Of a stretch of DNA of 64,000 nt, positions 34,439 through 47,200 are shown one piece after another. Position 1 is the first letter of the stretch, and every line of letters starts with the position of its first letter. The notes under the pieces were generated by a model. That model had not been told where the DNA came from. It searched no databases and saw only the letters and a list, made by a program, of their open reading frames with translations. The translations under genes and the position numbers were made by a program. Origin of the DNA: Maylandia zebra (Eukaryota > Chordata > Actinopteri > Cichliformes > Cichlidae); contig NC_135167.1 in assembly GCF_041146795.1 (NCBI RefSeq), positions 4,864,454-4,928,453 of the forward strand. Direction: 5' to 3'.

Positions 34439-34804
34439 AGTTACTCTCTACCATTTCTGCTCTACATGTAATCTTCTGTTATGTTAGATTTAAAAACACA
34501 CTGAAACTTTAAATACTATTGCTTTATAGTATGTCTGTATTGTCTATATGATTTAATATTTTTTCTGTTTATATTCTGTTTATTTATTTTTTTCTGTTTA
34601 GTCAATCATATATATTTTACCTCTAATATTCTTGATATGTATAATTGAGCAATTTGTATATATTAGAGCTATTTCTTTTTTTTTTAAAAACTCTGTAACA
34701 TATTTAATTACTTTAGTCTGTTACTGTTAGTGTCTTGGAGCAACTATAACCCACATAATTTCCTTAGAGATTAAAGTATATTCTGATGTATGCTTCTGAA
34801 TAAA
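34439..34804 (+). terminator. Gene B 3-prime UTR with poly(A) signal
   Basis: AT-rich sequence after the TAG stop, with AATAAA at 34799-34804. It ends just before the SINE at 34827. Confidence 0.55.
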
Positions 34805-34826
34805 GTTGTACATGATATATGGTAGA

Positions 34827-35095
34827 CTGGTAATGGACTGATTCTTATATAGCGCTTTTCTACTCTCCCGGAGTACATAAAGCACTCTATACAACATGCC
34901 TCATTTACCCAAGCACTTCTAAGCTCAAGTGCAAACTAATCTACATTCACACTCCAATTAACATATCAGAGGGCAACTTGGGGTCAGTATCTTGCCCAAG
35001 GATATTTGACATGCAGACTGGGGAAGCCAAGGATCAAACCGCCAACCTTCCAATCAGTAGCTGATCTGCTCTACCACATGAACCACAACCACCCC
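34827..35095 (-). mobile_element. tRNA-derived SINE, divergent copy 4
   Basis: Same plan as the other SINEs on the minus strand: a TTATATAGCGCTTTTCTACT tail, the TCTTGCCCAAGGATATTTG body and a B-box-like GGTTTGATCC. It is degraded and lies directly after the gene B poly(A) site. Confidence 0.65.
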
Positions 35096-35209
35096 ACTGA
35101 AGTGTTGTTAAGTTTCTATGGGCCTGAACACATGATTAACTTTGCCCTTTTCAGACTTTCTCACACGACACACTGAAGAATTAGACCATTTCTTCAAAAT
35201 GTAATATGC

Positions 35210-35750
35210 TAGTGAAAAATATCTCTGTATCCATCCAGGTTAATGTTAGGTTAACTGTGCTTTCATTTCAGCACATGCACCAATAGCCCAGTGACCTTTG
35301 GACAACCCCCTGTTAAATAGATAACAATTCTTTATAAGACCGATTTATAATATAGTGATGTCATCAGTGTGATAAGTCGGTCTGACTGATTTATTCAGAA
35401 TTCATTGAGATATGTAATACCATGCATATGATAAACAATTTACCGAACTGTGGATTTTGCAAAGCTGAGCTAGTGAACTAATATTAACATCTGGAAAAGA
35501 TCCGGAAAAAGAGTAAAATAGATCCATTGCAATGAACTCCTTATGGAGATTTAACTTTTCTTCCTTTCCTGGTGTGGTCCAGAGAGACTCAATTTTTATT
35601 ATTACAGCATTTAATGCACCATTTATTCCAGACTTCAAATAAAGGGTGCAACAGTGGTCTGTTTTCAGTTTGACATTTTTTTAGAGAAATCAACTTTCTT
35701 AACTTCTACATGTTTAAATCCTCAGTTCTTTTCTCAACCTCAGTGGGTTG
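35210..35750. repeat. Duplicated upstream block, copy 1
   Basis: Colinear with 62905-63350. Shared stretches include GATTTATTCAGAATTCATT against the copy with CCATT, GATAAACAATTTACCGAACT against TACTGAACT, and TTAACTTCTACATGTTTAAA in both. No ORF is shared. With 37560-37998 it forms the 5-prime flank of gene C. Confidence 0.75.
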
Positions 35751-35989
35751 TAATAGTTCTCTGAGGTTTGGCCAAAGGGGCCAAAGGTAAGAGATGAGAA
35801 TTCCGGAGTAAGTACTCAAAATTCCCATGGGATTAAATGCAACAATAATATATGGTATTCACAGTTAAACCCATGTGATCTAAATATAATCTAAATGTAA
35901 TATGCATTTTAATACGTCACAAAGGTAAATGTAGTTAATTAGAGCAACAAAACTATCATATGAATCACAAAATATAATTTCCCTCGTAT

Positions 35990-36351
35990 GCAACTTCGAA
36001 TGTTCTAGAGATCTGTGAAGGTAGCATATTAGTTTTGAGCGGAGACTGAGAAGGAGAGAACGTATAGCGGAGAAACACACGGGTGTCAGTTCAACACGTG
36101 CGACATACTTGGCTTTGTTTGTGTGTGACCAGACGTTAACAGTGTGAGGTGACATTTCCGAGAGTCGCACCACAGTGTAGAAAGGTGTTTTCAACTGCAA
36201 CTGCTAAGGTTAAAGGTTGGTCGCGACAACTCGTCTGATCAGCGGACCCTGATATGGACCGTCGGAGAGCTGTAAAGTGACTTGCTGGCGCGCTGTAGCA
36301 CAGACAGCGCGGTGTCCTCAGGAGGAGCCGAGAACTGGATTCAGTGGACTG
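35990..36351 (+). promoter_or_regulatory. CpG-rich block with a donor-like end, upstream of gene C
   Basis: This 360-bp stretch is much richer in CpG than its surroundings (for example GGTCGCGACAACTCG and TGGCGCGCTGTAG). It ends GTGGACTG|GTGAGC at 36351, a good splice donor. It lies in the 1.85-kb interval missing from the second copy of this flank. It could be an alternative non-coding exon and promoter, or part of an inserted element. No protein motif is visible in either strand. Confidence 0.3.
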
Positions 36352-36836
36352 GTGAGCAGCCACCGACAGAGCCACTGTGTTTCCATTTTTATGTGCAGTG
36401 TCTTTACTTATATTGGTCAAGGGACTTTAGTGAACAGGATTTACAAAGGGGTTATGCATAAAAATAAAAATAAAATAACAGTTATGACTTTATATCTTTA
36501 TGACTGCATGTATGTTACTGTACATTCATAACCAGTCCAGTACTTTTTGGCCACTTAAAATATCTTTATAGAACTCTTGCTATATTTGTTGCAATTTCTG
36601 TTGTCCTCTTCGCCAGATTACTCTTAAAAAGCCATTTTTTAATGTCAACGAGACTTTTTAACTGGACAGTAAACTAAAAGGCACTTTGCCAAAAACTGAT
36701 TGCGGCTTCTACCTTGTGATAGGAATGTTGTTTGTGGCTCAAGATGACTTGATATCATTCATGAGGGATATATTTGACACATTTCACATAGCATAGGCCA
36801 ACAAGTGTGGTTTGCTTTTTTGTTTTTTTTTTGTTT

Positions 36837-36858
36837 GGGGGGGGGGGGGGGGGGGGGG
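36837..36858 (+). repeat. 22-base G homopolymer
   Basis: An uninterrupted G run directly after a T-rich run. The length is likely uncertain in an assembly. Confidence 0.9.
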
Positions 36859-37049
36859 TAGCAGTGTAACTACGGGCCATCGCTTCTTGGTAAATACCGA
36901 AAATCAGTTTTTGACAGGCAATCACATTTTGGCACAACACCACCAAGATGTGATAACCTGCTTCTGTGTTGCTTAATAATATTTCATATGGTATTATTTA
37001 ATTTAAAATATCTATTTCATTTTCTTGTGGGGATAGGTTAATTGGATAA

Positions 37050-37254
37050 TCCAAATTGTCACTATAGGTGTGAATGTGCGAATGAATGTCTGTCCCTGTG
37101 TGTTGGCCCTGCGACAGACTGGCGACCTGTCCAGGGTGTACCCCGCCTCTCGCCCTATGACAGCTGGGATAGGCTCCAGCGCCCCTGCGACCCTGAAAAG
37201 GATAAGCGGAAGCGAATGGATGGATGGATGGATGGATGGATGGATGGATGGATA
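37050..37254 (+). mobile_element. Rex3/RTE-like LINE tail with ATGG microsatellite
   Basis: CGACAGACTGGCGACCTGTC, CCCCGCCTCTCGCCCTATGA and GGGATAGGCTCCAGCGCCCC form the familiar 3-prime end of fish RTE/Rex3 elements. An ATGG repeat of about ten units (37216-37254) ends it. Only the tail is present. Confidence 0.75.
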
Positions 37255-37559
37255 TTTCATTTTCTAAAGTAACTGTGATATCATTTGAATTTATAAAAAA
37301 TGTGTGTTTTTGTACATTTTTATGCTGCACCAAAGTACAGTAAATGTTCTGTTCTTGTGCTTAAGTTGTCTGGGATCAATTCTTTCATTAGTGTTTAAGT
37401 GTAACATGCAGGCAAGGGGTTTATGGTTAATTTCCTTGATTCCTGTCCATACCAAAACCATTGTGGAATCTGATGCAATAACTAATCCAACACCCAAAAT
37501 AGTGGGTCTAAACTGATGTAAGAGGGTTTAGACTCAGTATAACGGGTGGAGTGCTACAC

Positions 37560-37998
37560 TTTTCATGACATCTGTTGAAGTTCTTAGACCTGATATATAA
37601 TTTTGAATAATTTGTGCATGTCTTTATGAAGGTGTCTGACACATCTTCTTGTCGATCTGGTTACCCACTAGCAGAGGAAGAACAGAAAACTTTCCTTGCC
37701 ACTACTTAAAATGATAAACCTGTAATACCACAAGTCCATCACACCAAACCTCATTAGATCTAAGGTAAGTTTAAAGCAAACCACTACTAACGGAATTTTT
37801 GGAATAATACATGAGCTATTCTGATTAGAAATGAAATAGACTATGTAAAGAGAAACAGGTCAGGAAGAATAGAAAAATACAGCAGTCCAGTTACCTCCAA
37901 AGACTTTATTTTCAAAGATTTGCATCTTATTTTACTGTGTGCTGCAACCTGTAGAACTGGTGTGGCGCAAGTTCCTGTTTTACTTCCTCAGCAAGCTG
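37560..37998 (+). promoter_or_regulatory. Gene C 5-prime region with two non-coding exon candidates
   Basis: Colinear with 63400-63805. It contains a candidate exon ending GATCTAAG|GTAAGT at 37764 and a second ending TCAGCAAGCT|GTAAGT at 37997. The second includes an ETS-like TTACTTCCTC (37980-37989). Conservation of both donors in the duplicate supports function. The first coding exon of gene C follows 230 bp later, with acceptor-like TTCAG (38155) and TTACAG (38199) before the ATG. Confidence 0.5.
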
Positions 37999-38229
37999 TA
38001 AGTATCAGCACTTCTTTAGTACTTAAAAGTACTTGATTATTGTGGTAGCACTGAAAGAAATTGCCTGATGTGAGTCATTTCCTTTTCTGAGCTGTGAACC
38101 ACAGATCTGTTAAAGCATGTGATATATGTAGATATGAAACTCCCCCTCATTCAGCAAACGTCAACCAGACAGAAAAATACCCTCTGGACCTCTTACAGCA
38201 AATCTATATCTGTTGATGAGTGAGACGCA

Positions 38230-41200
38230 ATGTGGATTATACTTTTTATCACAACAGCCCTCTGTTTTTCTATGTCCCGAGCTATTGGTGAGTAAACCTA
38301 CCATGTTATCACTCTTATGTTGAAAGGAGTATACTTGTGAAGTGAATCTCAAAGTCATGAATCCTTGAAAAAGTAAAATTACCCAGCTTCTTTGTTACCA
38401 ATAGCTATTAAAGACTCTAAGTCAACCAGTTTCACAAAACTACCTGCAATTTTATCAAGTGCTGATCAAATACTTGTAAAATAACATCTTGTCTCTCATG
38501 TGTCTCTGGAGTTAGATGCCACTTAGACGTTTTATCAGCTTCCAGTCTTGTTTAAATGTATTCATTATGCTAATTTTGGTCTTTCCTTTTCTGTGTGTTT
38601 TACTTTGACAGACCTTTGTAAAAATGTTCTTAAAGAATGCCGAGACAGTGACCCATCATGGATAGGGTAATGCAGCTTCTACTGTACATGTCGCATTCCT
38701 GTTTGTGAAAAATAAATTGTCCTACATGAATGAATAAATGCTGTCAGTACTTGTTAATTGTTTTCAACAGTGGCTGCTTTTCAGTGGTTTTACATGGCTT
38801 CATCATCAAATAAGAATCATTAGAGTATTAGTATACAGCCTCTAACATATACTCATTGTAACAAATACTGCTGTTTCAAACAAGAACACAGTGTAACACT
38901 TTGGAATAACCATAATTTTGTATTATTGTTTAAGTGTATTGTGTATGTTGGCGTGTATTTAAACTTGTTACATACTTGATTTATCTAGAAACATTATTTG
39001 GATGATTTACTGTACTTTTTATATTTCTTTCTTATTTTTCTTTTTGGATTTTGTTAGCTGCTTGGAATTGACAAAGCTGTAGAATGTGATACTGTGATAA
39101 TATGGACATTATTATTTAATTATTGTCAGAGTTTCACAGCTCAGCATTATTTTGTGCAAATTGAAAAGCACTGAAGGATGCTTAAACCAAATACAACAGA
39201 ATCTATTTCTGTTCATCTCAAATTCTTGCAGTTTCATTTTTTCTCCTTTAAATGTATATCCATGAACAAATGAAGTAATCAAATAGCAGAGAAAGGTCCA
39301 CTATGAAATAATTGATCTTACTTCTCATCTCTTTGCATTAGTTTGTCTTTTTTATCCTCAGTTATATCCCTGTTTGCATGTTTATATATCTGAACTATGT
39401 TAAATATCTGTTGGTAGTTGTTACGAGGATCGAATTATGACCTGCAAAACAGGCCGCTCCATGACAGGCATCAAACAACTCAAAGTAAACTCGCTTCAAG
39501 AGGTGAGGTCATTTGGAGCTGAAGTGCTTTTTAGAAGTGAAAAAGTTACATTTGATCTGAATTTCTGTATTTTTGTATTAATGAACTCTAATTACTGACA
39601 ACCAACACATTTTTTAAAGTTATGTTTTCGTGTATGCTTTTTAGGTTGATGTGAGTCCTACATTTGAACATAGAGTTCACATCCCATCATCAGCTCTCCA
39701 GAGAAGCATAGGAAATGTGCCTGAGGTGGATGTCCTGGTGGTGGCCTCTGTAATAAACAGCAGTTATTTTAAGGTTGGTAACGCTAAAAGCAACAGAAAA
39801 AAAACTTAAATATTCCCACGAGCAGAGTCTCTTCACAATCAGCTGTTGCTTATCATGAAAAATGATTAAAAGTTGCTCCTTTAATAAAGAGTTGTTTTCA
39901 CTGAGGGCCACAATGAGAAATGTTTGCTTTAATTTAGTCTAAAATGTTTGTCTTATATTTGTCTTATATGACAAATTCCTCAACCAGTGTACAAACAACT
40001 TTATTAGACTTTAAAATGTTTATTTCAGAAAAGTAATGCATTCTGACTACAGTTCTATAAAAAGGCTACTCACAACAACAATCTTTGGCTACCTTTACCT
40101 AATATTACTGTCACGGATTGCCGGGGCAAGCCGTGTGGAATGTAGGAAGGACCCAAAAGGCAGCAGCTCTGGTGCAGGTGAGTGTTTATTAACAGGGGTG
40201 GGTAAGTACAAACAGCGGTGGCGACAAAACATGAAACTGGAAACCTAAACTGGGTAAACTAATAAGACAAACCAGAACGAGGATGCAGGGAGGTCCGGAG
40301 AAATACATATGGAAATACATATGGGAAGACGCAGGGAGACCGAGGGGAAACAACACAGACGAACCAGCAATTACTAAGACAGAAAATACAACTTAAATAC
40401 ACTCAGAGAACACAGGGAGATTACACACAGGTGGGAAACACAGCTGGGAGTGATTAACATAACGAGACTAGGGAGGCAAACTGAAAACACTCACATAAGA
40501 CGCAGACCTTCACAATAAAACAGGAACACACGGGCAGAACAGAGTAAACACTAAACAAAGGAAGAACAGAACCAAAATCGAAGAGAAAACACAAAATACT
40601 GGGTCAAAAGGACCCAGGATCATGACAATTACAATTTGTTTAATGGTCTGAAACATGTAAGTGCGAGAAATATAAAAGATCTTCAAAATGCAAATACTTT
40701 GTTCATAAAACTGCGCTTGTGGCTGTACAAACTGTAGCTACAACTAGCCAACATTTAAAAAAAAAAATATCTTGAAATTTAACTACAAGTCCTCTGCCAG
40801 GATTAAAGGCTAGATTAGTTTTTGAGATTTGAGATACATTTTTTCATATTAATCCCACCCTAACATTTTATTTATTTTATTTATTTATTTATTTTTTAGA
40901 AAGAGGGGCAATACATATTAATGAACATTTTAACAAATGTAAATATGCCAGATTATAGGCTTGGGCTAATTTCCATCTGCAGACCCTCTGGCAGGTTGGT
41001 GTTAAACACAAGTTAGTAAAAACATACAGAGACAGTATTTACAGGTCATGTGACAAGGACAAAAACAGTGATCACATTATACTAGAACAAACAATGACAA
41101 GGAGAGTGGACACAGAGGACAGTATAGATAACAATAACGGAAACACATCAATTATATTGCACAAACCCCAGTATTGTACATGCCCTGACCATCGTGATAT

Positions 41201-44200
41201 TGCGTTCACCCATTGCACTAACAGTTGTTTCCCTTTTTGTAATACACTAACTCTTTTTCACGTCCAATATAACGCATGATTATTAAACATGATCACATGT
41301 TTGTGTGTCCCTCAGCCGCCCTTTTAAGTGACTCTTAAAGATGGGTAGACTTGTACTTTCCCTCACTGACAGTGGAAGACTATTCCAGAAGCTCACTCCC
41401 TGATATGACAGAGCATTCTGTGAAAAGGTGGTCCGCCTGAGTGCCAGTTCACAATCACTTCTAACAGTGGCCTGAGTTAGTCGAGACCCGGCAACACTGC
41501 TAGACTTTTGTTTAATAAAATCACTCATTGGTGGAGGCGCCACTAACATAACTGTCATGTGCCGTCCTTTCAGCTGAGTCCTCCCCAAAGAAGTAGGATA
41601 CCACAAATTCACCGCAGAAATGGCAAAGTATTTAGGGACTCAGCCGTATGTGTGCGGGCAGGAAACCGTGCAGTCGAGAATCTCTCACAACCCATCACGT
41701 TAACCTTCAAACACAACAAAGAGGTAAAAAGACAAAAGTGTTGGACGAACATCTTAAATAGAAAATGTAACAACCTGTTTACCGTTCATTTTGATTCCAG
41801 GTTGAAAGTGGAACGTGTGTATTTTGGAAGGAAACATCAGCAAAGGATGGAACAGGTACTACTGGAGATGTCAACCTTCAGTGTTTTTGTTTCTAAATAA
41901 AATGACTTAGTTACTCCGAATGTTTTCTTTATAGGTTACTGGAGCAATGAAGGCTGTGACACAAATTACACGGCACATGAATTTATTTGCAGCTGCAACC
42001 ATCTGAGCTTCTTTGCTGTGCTTGTGGTGAGCTGAAAATCTCTTCCTACATATGATAAAAGCCTTTGGCAAACACCATATTTATCTAATTAATATTTAAT
42101 TAGATAAACATGTTGATAAACAATTTGAATTGAGAGGCTGTCTCAAATTTATACTGTATAAATAGCCACATATTTAGTTCCAGTCTTTCCACAACCAAAT
42201 GACCAGAACTGAAATGTCAGCAATACACTCAAAGATGATAATTATGATATTTAAATTATAATTATAATTATAAGTTCACTGTACACATACTTTGTTGTGC
42301 ATGTAAAATAACAATAAAGGGCTATTCTATTCTATGAGCAAACTAGTGTGTTACACATAGATTGTATAAAAGATAGAGGGAGCCACCATGGTATCAAGTC
42401 ACAATTTAAGGCTATGGGTCAGCACACCTGTCACTCTAATTTTAAGCTTTGCCAGCACATGGATCACTTACAAAAATAATTAACTCATCATATAGTTGTG
42501 ATGAAGGGTGAACCAACCGATACATTCCCAACCATGTATTGCACCAAAATGTCTTGCCATCTTAACATGGAAATTTAGCAATTGATAAATTAACAAATCT
42601 TGGTCTACTACTAAAACAAATTTCTTATGTAAAATACATTTCAAAACAACAACTTCATCTTTTTATGTTGCAGAATCCAGGAATATCGGTGACAAAAGCT
42701 GATGCCGACAAGCTAAACTACATCACTTACATTGGATCAGGATTCTCCGCCCCCTTCGCACTGATCAGTTTGTTCATCTATATTTATCTACAGTGAGTAG
42801 ATATCATATTATTCACATTTAAAACTTTATAGTTTTCAATTCCCAATTGTGATCAAATGAGAAACTGGAGAAAATAGACTGTATAAAAGCTATTGAGTTC
42901 GTTAGTGACAGCAGCTCAGTGATAAGGTCTCTGACCACAACACCCACACTCAAACATGAGCAGATGAAAATAAGAGATGAAAAAATAAGAACAAACCGAT
43001 ACTCTTAAGAATTTTGCATCTCAAACGATGAAGAAATTAAGGAAGTACCAGGTTGTTTCCAACTGCTTCTTAAGCAAAGTATGCACAATTTGGACTTCTA
43101 TACCTGGCTGATGCTCATACTAGCCTTTGGCTTCCAGCTGTCTTCCCCTAAATCAGTGATTAATGACCCACTCTTAGTCACGTTAAGTTTAAGGAAATCG
43201 TCATTCTGAACATTTAACAAATGCAGGCAAAGCATCAGCCAGACCTGACTGTGAGGTCTGAAGAGGAGGCAGCAGTGCAGTGTTATCAGGAAACTTCAAG
43301 TCTAGGAGCTGTCTGTGTACATGATAAAAACCAGAGGAGAAAAAACACAGCCCTCAGGAGAGCTGGAGTTTGATAGGTTTGAGAGGGTTGGACATTTTAC
43401 AGAAATCCCATTCAAGTTTCTCAGTTAAAAAATTCAAATGTAACATTAAAATCTGCTCAAGTAAAATAATTTCAGAGGCCAGTCAGTCCATCAGTACATG
43501 GGGCTGCACCTTATCAAAAGCAGAAGATGCTTATATGCTGTATGATCTAGAACAATGAGCTTATCATCATCTATATCAATGCTTACTTTATAAGCAAACA
43601 GCAGTGGCTCTAATCTGTCATCAGTTGAGGACACAACCTCATCAGTTTTTTTTTTATCACAAGATGTGTAAATACAGCTGATCTTAACTCATTTAGTTTT
43701 CTTGCATCTTTTTTTAGTATTGTGATTAATATGTTTTTTTTCTAAATGACTTCACATCAGTTACATTTCATTTGTTCTGTATGCTGGTTATGTTTCCACC
43801 CTCTACACATCTCTGTACGATTGTAGAAAAATCCTCACTGAGCTAGATGGCATCGGGGGCCAGCAGCTGTCCTAATATTCACCATTTTCAAGATGGTTTC
43901 AGCCTGTTCTAGTGACATGACAAAATGATTCTGAGAAAGATTCACTAGTATGAAAAAAACATTTTTTCATTTCACATTCCTCCATTGCTTCCTCACTTCT
44001 CCACAGCTGGTGTTAGCAGCAGCACCAGCAACCTGTAAGGATTGGTTACTATTTGTTGCTGGTTCACAGTCAGGCAACCCTGACGGCTTACATGCCGTTA
44101 CTTTGACACATTTTGCTGCATTTATGTTTAGTTTATTTTTTTTATATTGTTTTCTCTCAGCTTTCCAGCTCCACCTTTTCACCACTTCTTCCACAATAAA

Positions 44201-47200
44201 CTTTTTCACAAGGTGCGTGAGAAGGTAGAGGGGAGCCGGTCACATTAAGAAAGTTGATTGAACAATCCAGTGGCAGTATTTAAAAAATGAACAAATGGTG
44301 TCAGTGCTTTGACACCTGTTGTGCCAAGGTAGTTATCTCCTACAGCATTTGTGTCTCCTGCGCTCCCAACGGGGGAGAAACTAATTCTGTCAGGGATAAC
44401 TAGCTTTGCATGACACCTGGTGCATGGTGGCCCTTCAGGCAAAGACAAGCAAAGGGAACCCATACAGTTAATATACATACATTTAATAAAATGTAATGGA
44501 GTAGCATGATGGTGCAAGTATTTCCCGTTTTTTCACAATATTAGTTTTGGCTATGATATTATACAGAAGACAACTTATTACAGGAAGAAGAGGAGTGGGA
44601 AAAGGTGGTGGTACTAGGGGAATCGAGGGGGGCAGTATATCTTGAGGTTCAATGTTGTTATGGCACTGAGAAGTAAACTGCTTTTGACGCTGTTTCTCAG
44701 GTGGCAACAGGTCAAAAGTGAGACCAAGATTATTTACTCAATCCTGCTAAATTGAGTAAGTCCTGTAGAGAGGCCGTAGTTTCTGCACAATGTGATACAG
44801 TACTTTCTGTAAAAAGTCATGAGCTGTTTTTGACTCACTTTGGTCTTCCCGAGTACTCTGATGAAATGAAGTCATAGCTGTACCTTCTGCTAACTGCAGA
44901 GTCTTCTTTAAATTGCAACAATTAAAGTCTCACAAGGAGGAATTTAGCAAATGGAGCAAATAGAGTCCAGTTTGTGCATTAGGTCAGCGATTATCTGAGG
45001 AGTAGCTGACATGTTGACTTGTGGATGATTAAACACTGCTGTATAAAACAACTGTTGTTGTTTGGCAAATAGAATACATGGAGTGAATTTATCCACAGTT
45101 CCACTGCAGCAGTACATATCCTGATGTTTGCAGTATTACACCGCTTCCATTTACATAAACAGCTGGTATCTGTAGAGCTCTGTAGGGAAAGAAGAAACTC
45201 TTGACTCAGACTAACTCTCCTATGTGTGTCTCCACAGCAATGTAATTACATAAAATAAAATAGAATGCACTCATACTCTGCATCACCAAAGAACTTACTA
45301 ATAGCCTGTAATACTCTGACAGAGTATATCTGAGTCTGGTTTGTGGCAAAAACCTCTGAGGACACAGATACTGTGAGTTCCTACTGTGCTGTTTATGAAC
45401 TAAAGGGTCGAACTTTTGCTACAGATGTATTTGCTTTTGTCAGGGTTCCCTGTATAAAGAAACATCCCTCTTCCTTTAACAGTTGTCTCTGCAAAGAATG
45501 ATGAGCGTGTGTGTCACGGTCTGGCTGGCAGACCGTGGGGATGTGGGGAAAGGAGGACCCAAAACGCAGACTCTGCGATGCAAACAGTGCTCTTTATTTA
45601 CAGTGAAAAGGCTGTAAATACAATAACTCCCCGTTGCTCCCTCGAACCCCGTGTGCGTGCTTCCCTCCGATATCTGTGCTTGTGCTCCCCGCTGTTGTGT
45701 TTCCGCACCCCCGTGCGTGCTGCCTCTCCGGACCACTCCTCCTCCTGTAGGGAAACCAGAGACGCAGCCGTCAACACTAACCCTCGGCGGGCATATACGC
45801 ACAGCACAGACATAAGCTGACACACACTGACTTGGTACGATAACTCAATGATCCCGCGCCGGTGGGAGCTCCAACTCTCTCCTAAGTAGCTCCCCCGACG
45901 AGCCCTGATCACCAACAGGTGTGGCATGAACTTCAGGTGTGGCCAGTCCTTCCGCAGGGCCACACCCCTCAGGCCTGCAGGTGGCTGAGCTCCATCCTCC
46001 AGCCACACCCGCAGACATACACACCCATACCCTGCCTATACATATGAGTGGGACACAGACTAACACAGCACAGTGCAGAAAAACACACACATCACCAAAA
46101 TAATAATAATAACAACAATAACATCAACAGTCAAAACTGCTCATGGACCCCGAGTCCTCCAGAGCTGGGTCCGTGACAGTGACAGTGTGAGGTTGCAGAG
46201 ATTGCGTCACAAAAGCTCAGTTGCTGCTTACATTTTGGGAACTATTTTTTTTCAACATGTTGATACTGGTATAAACAAAATGTAGTCACTTCCCCAGAGA
46301 CATCTTCTGTCAAGTAGCCTCAAAGAAACACTGCTACGAGGGCCTGGAAATGCCATAAAAAAAACCCTGAACATTAAGAAAACAAACTCAATAATATTAA
46401 TGGTTAAAAAAATGTGCTTGTGAATGAAATTTGTAAAGTAATTAATTAAAGAAATGTTGTGTACATTAATATATCTGCCTGAGAGTGATTTTGTCATGTT
46501 TGTCTTTGTAATTTGTTTGTTTAATGAATTTGTTGATTTTCCCATTTCAGTTCAACCCATATTCTGTTACATTTCTAACATTATATGATGCAAATGAGGC
46601 GACTGCTACTCAAAGTGTGGTATTAAGTGAACTTTGTGGCTACATCTAGTTAAGAGACCATTAGAGAAGTGAGGCTACAGCCTCATGGCCTTTCTTATAT
46701 ATAGTTTTATCTGCTGCATTAGTGTGGAGTTATTACCATCATCTCACATCTAAAAAGGCAAGATAATATCCACTATCTCCACAGTTGGCAACAAGAGAAT
46801 AATTCTGTTTCTGTTTTAGTCGGCGGCATCCTGAGAAATCCATAAGTCTGCACATGCAGCTAACAGTGGCGATGTTCTGCCTCCATCTCACCTTCCTGCT
46901 GTCCAGCCTCCTGGCCCAACTACTGAAGGAAAAAGAGGACGGCTCATCTTGCCTGGTACTGGGTCTGGTTTTACACTGGTCCCTGCTGGCCACCCTGACC
47001 TGGAGTGCTCTGGAGGGGTTCCACCTCTACCTTCTGCTCATCCGGGTCTTTAACATCTATGTGAGGAGGTACCTGCTCAAACTCAGCCTGATTGGATGGG
47101 GTGAGTGTCGTTTAGGTGGGACGCTGCTCTGCAATACACTGTCACAAATGTTTAAATGAAAGTGGATTGTGTTGAAGTGTTACATCACAATAAAGGCTTA

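Noticed and set aside
36136..36420. 94-codon minus-strand open frame in the CpG-rich block
   Set aside because: No domain, no splice context and no matching copy in the duplicated flank.
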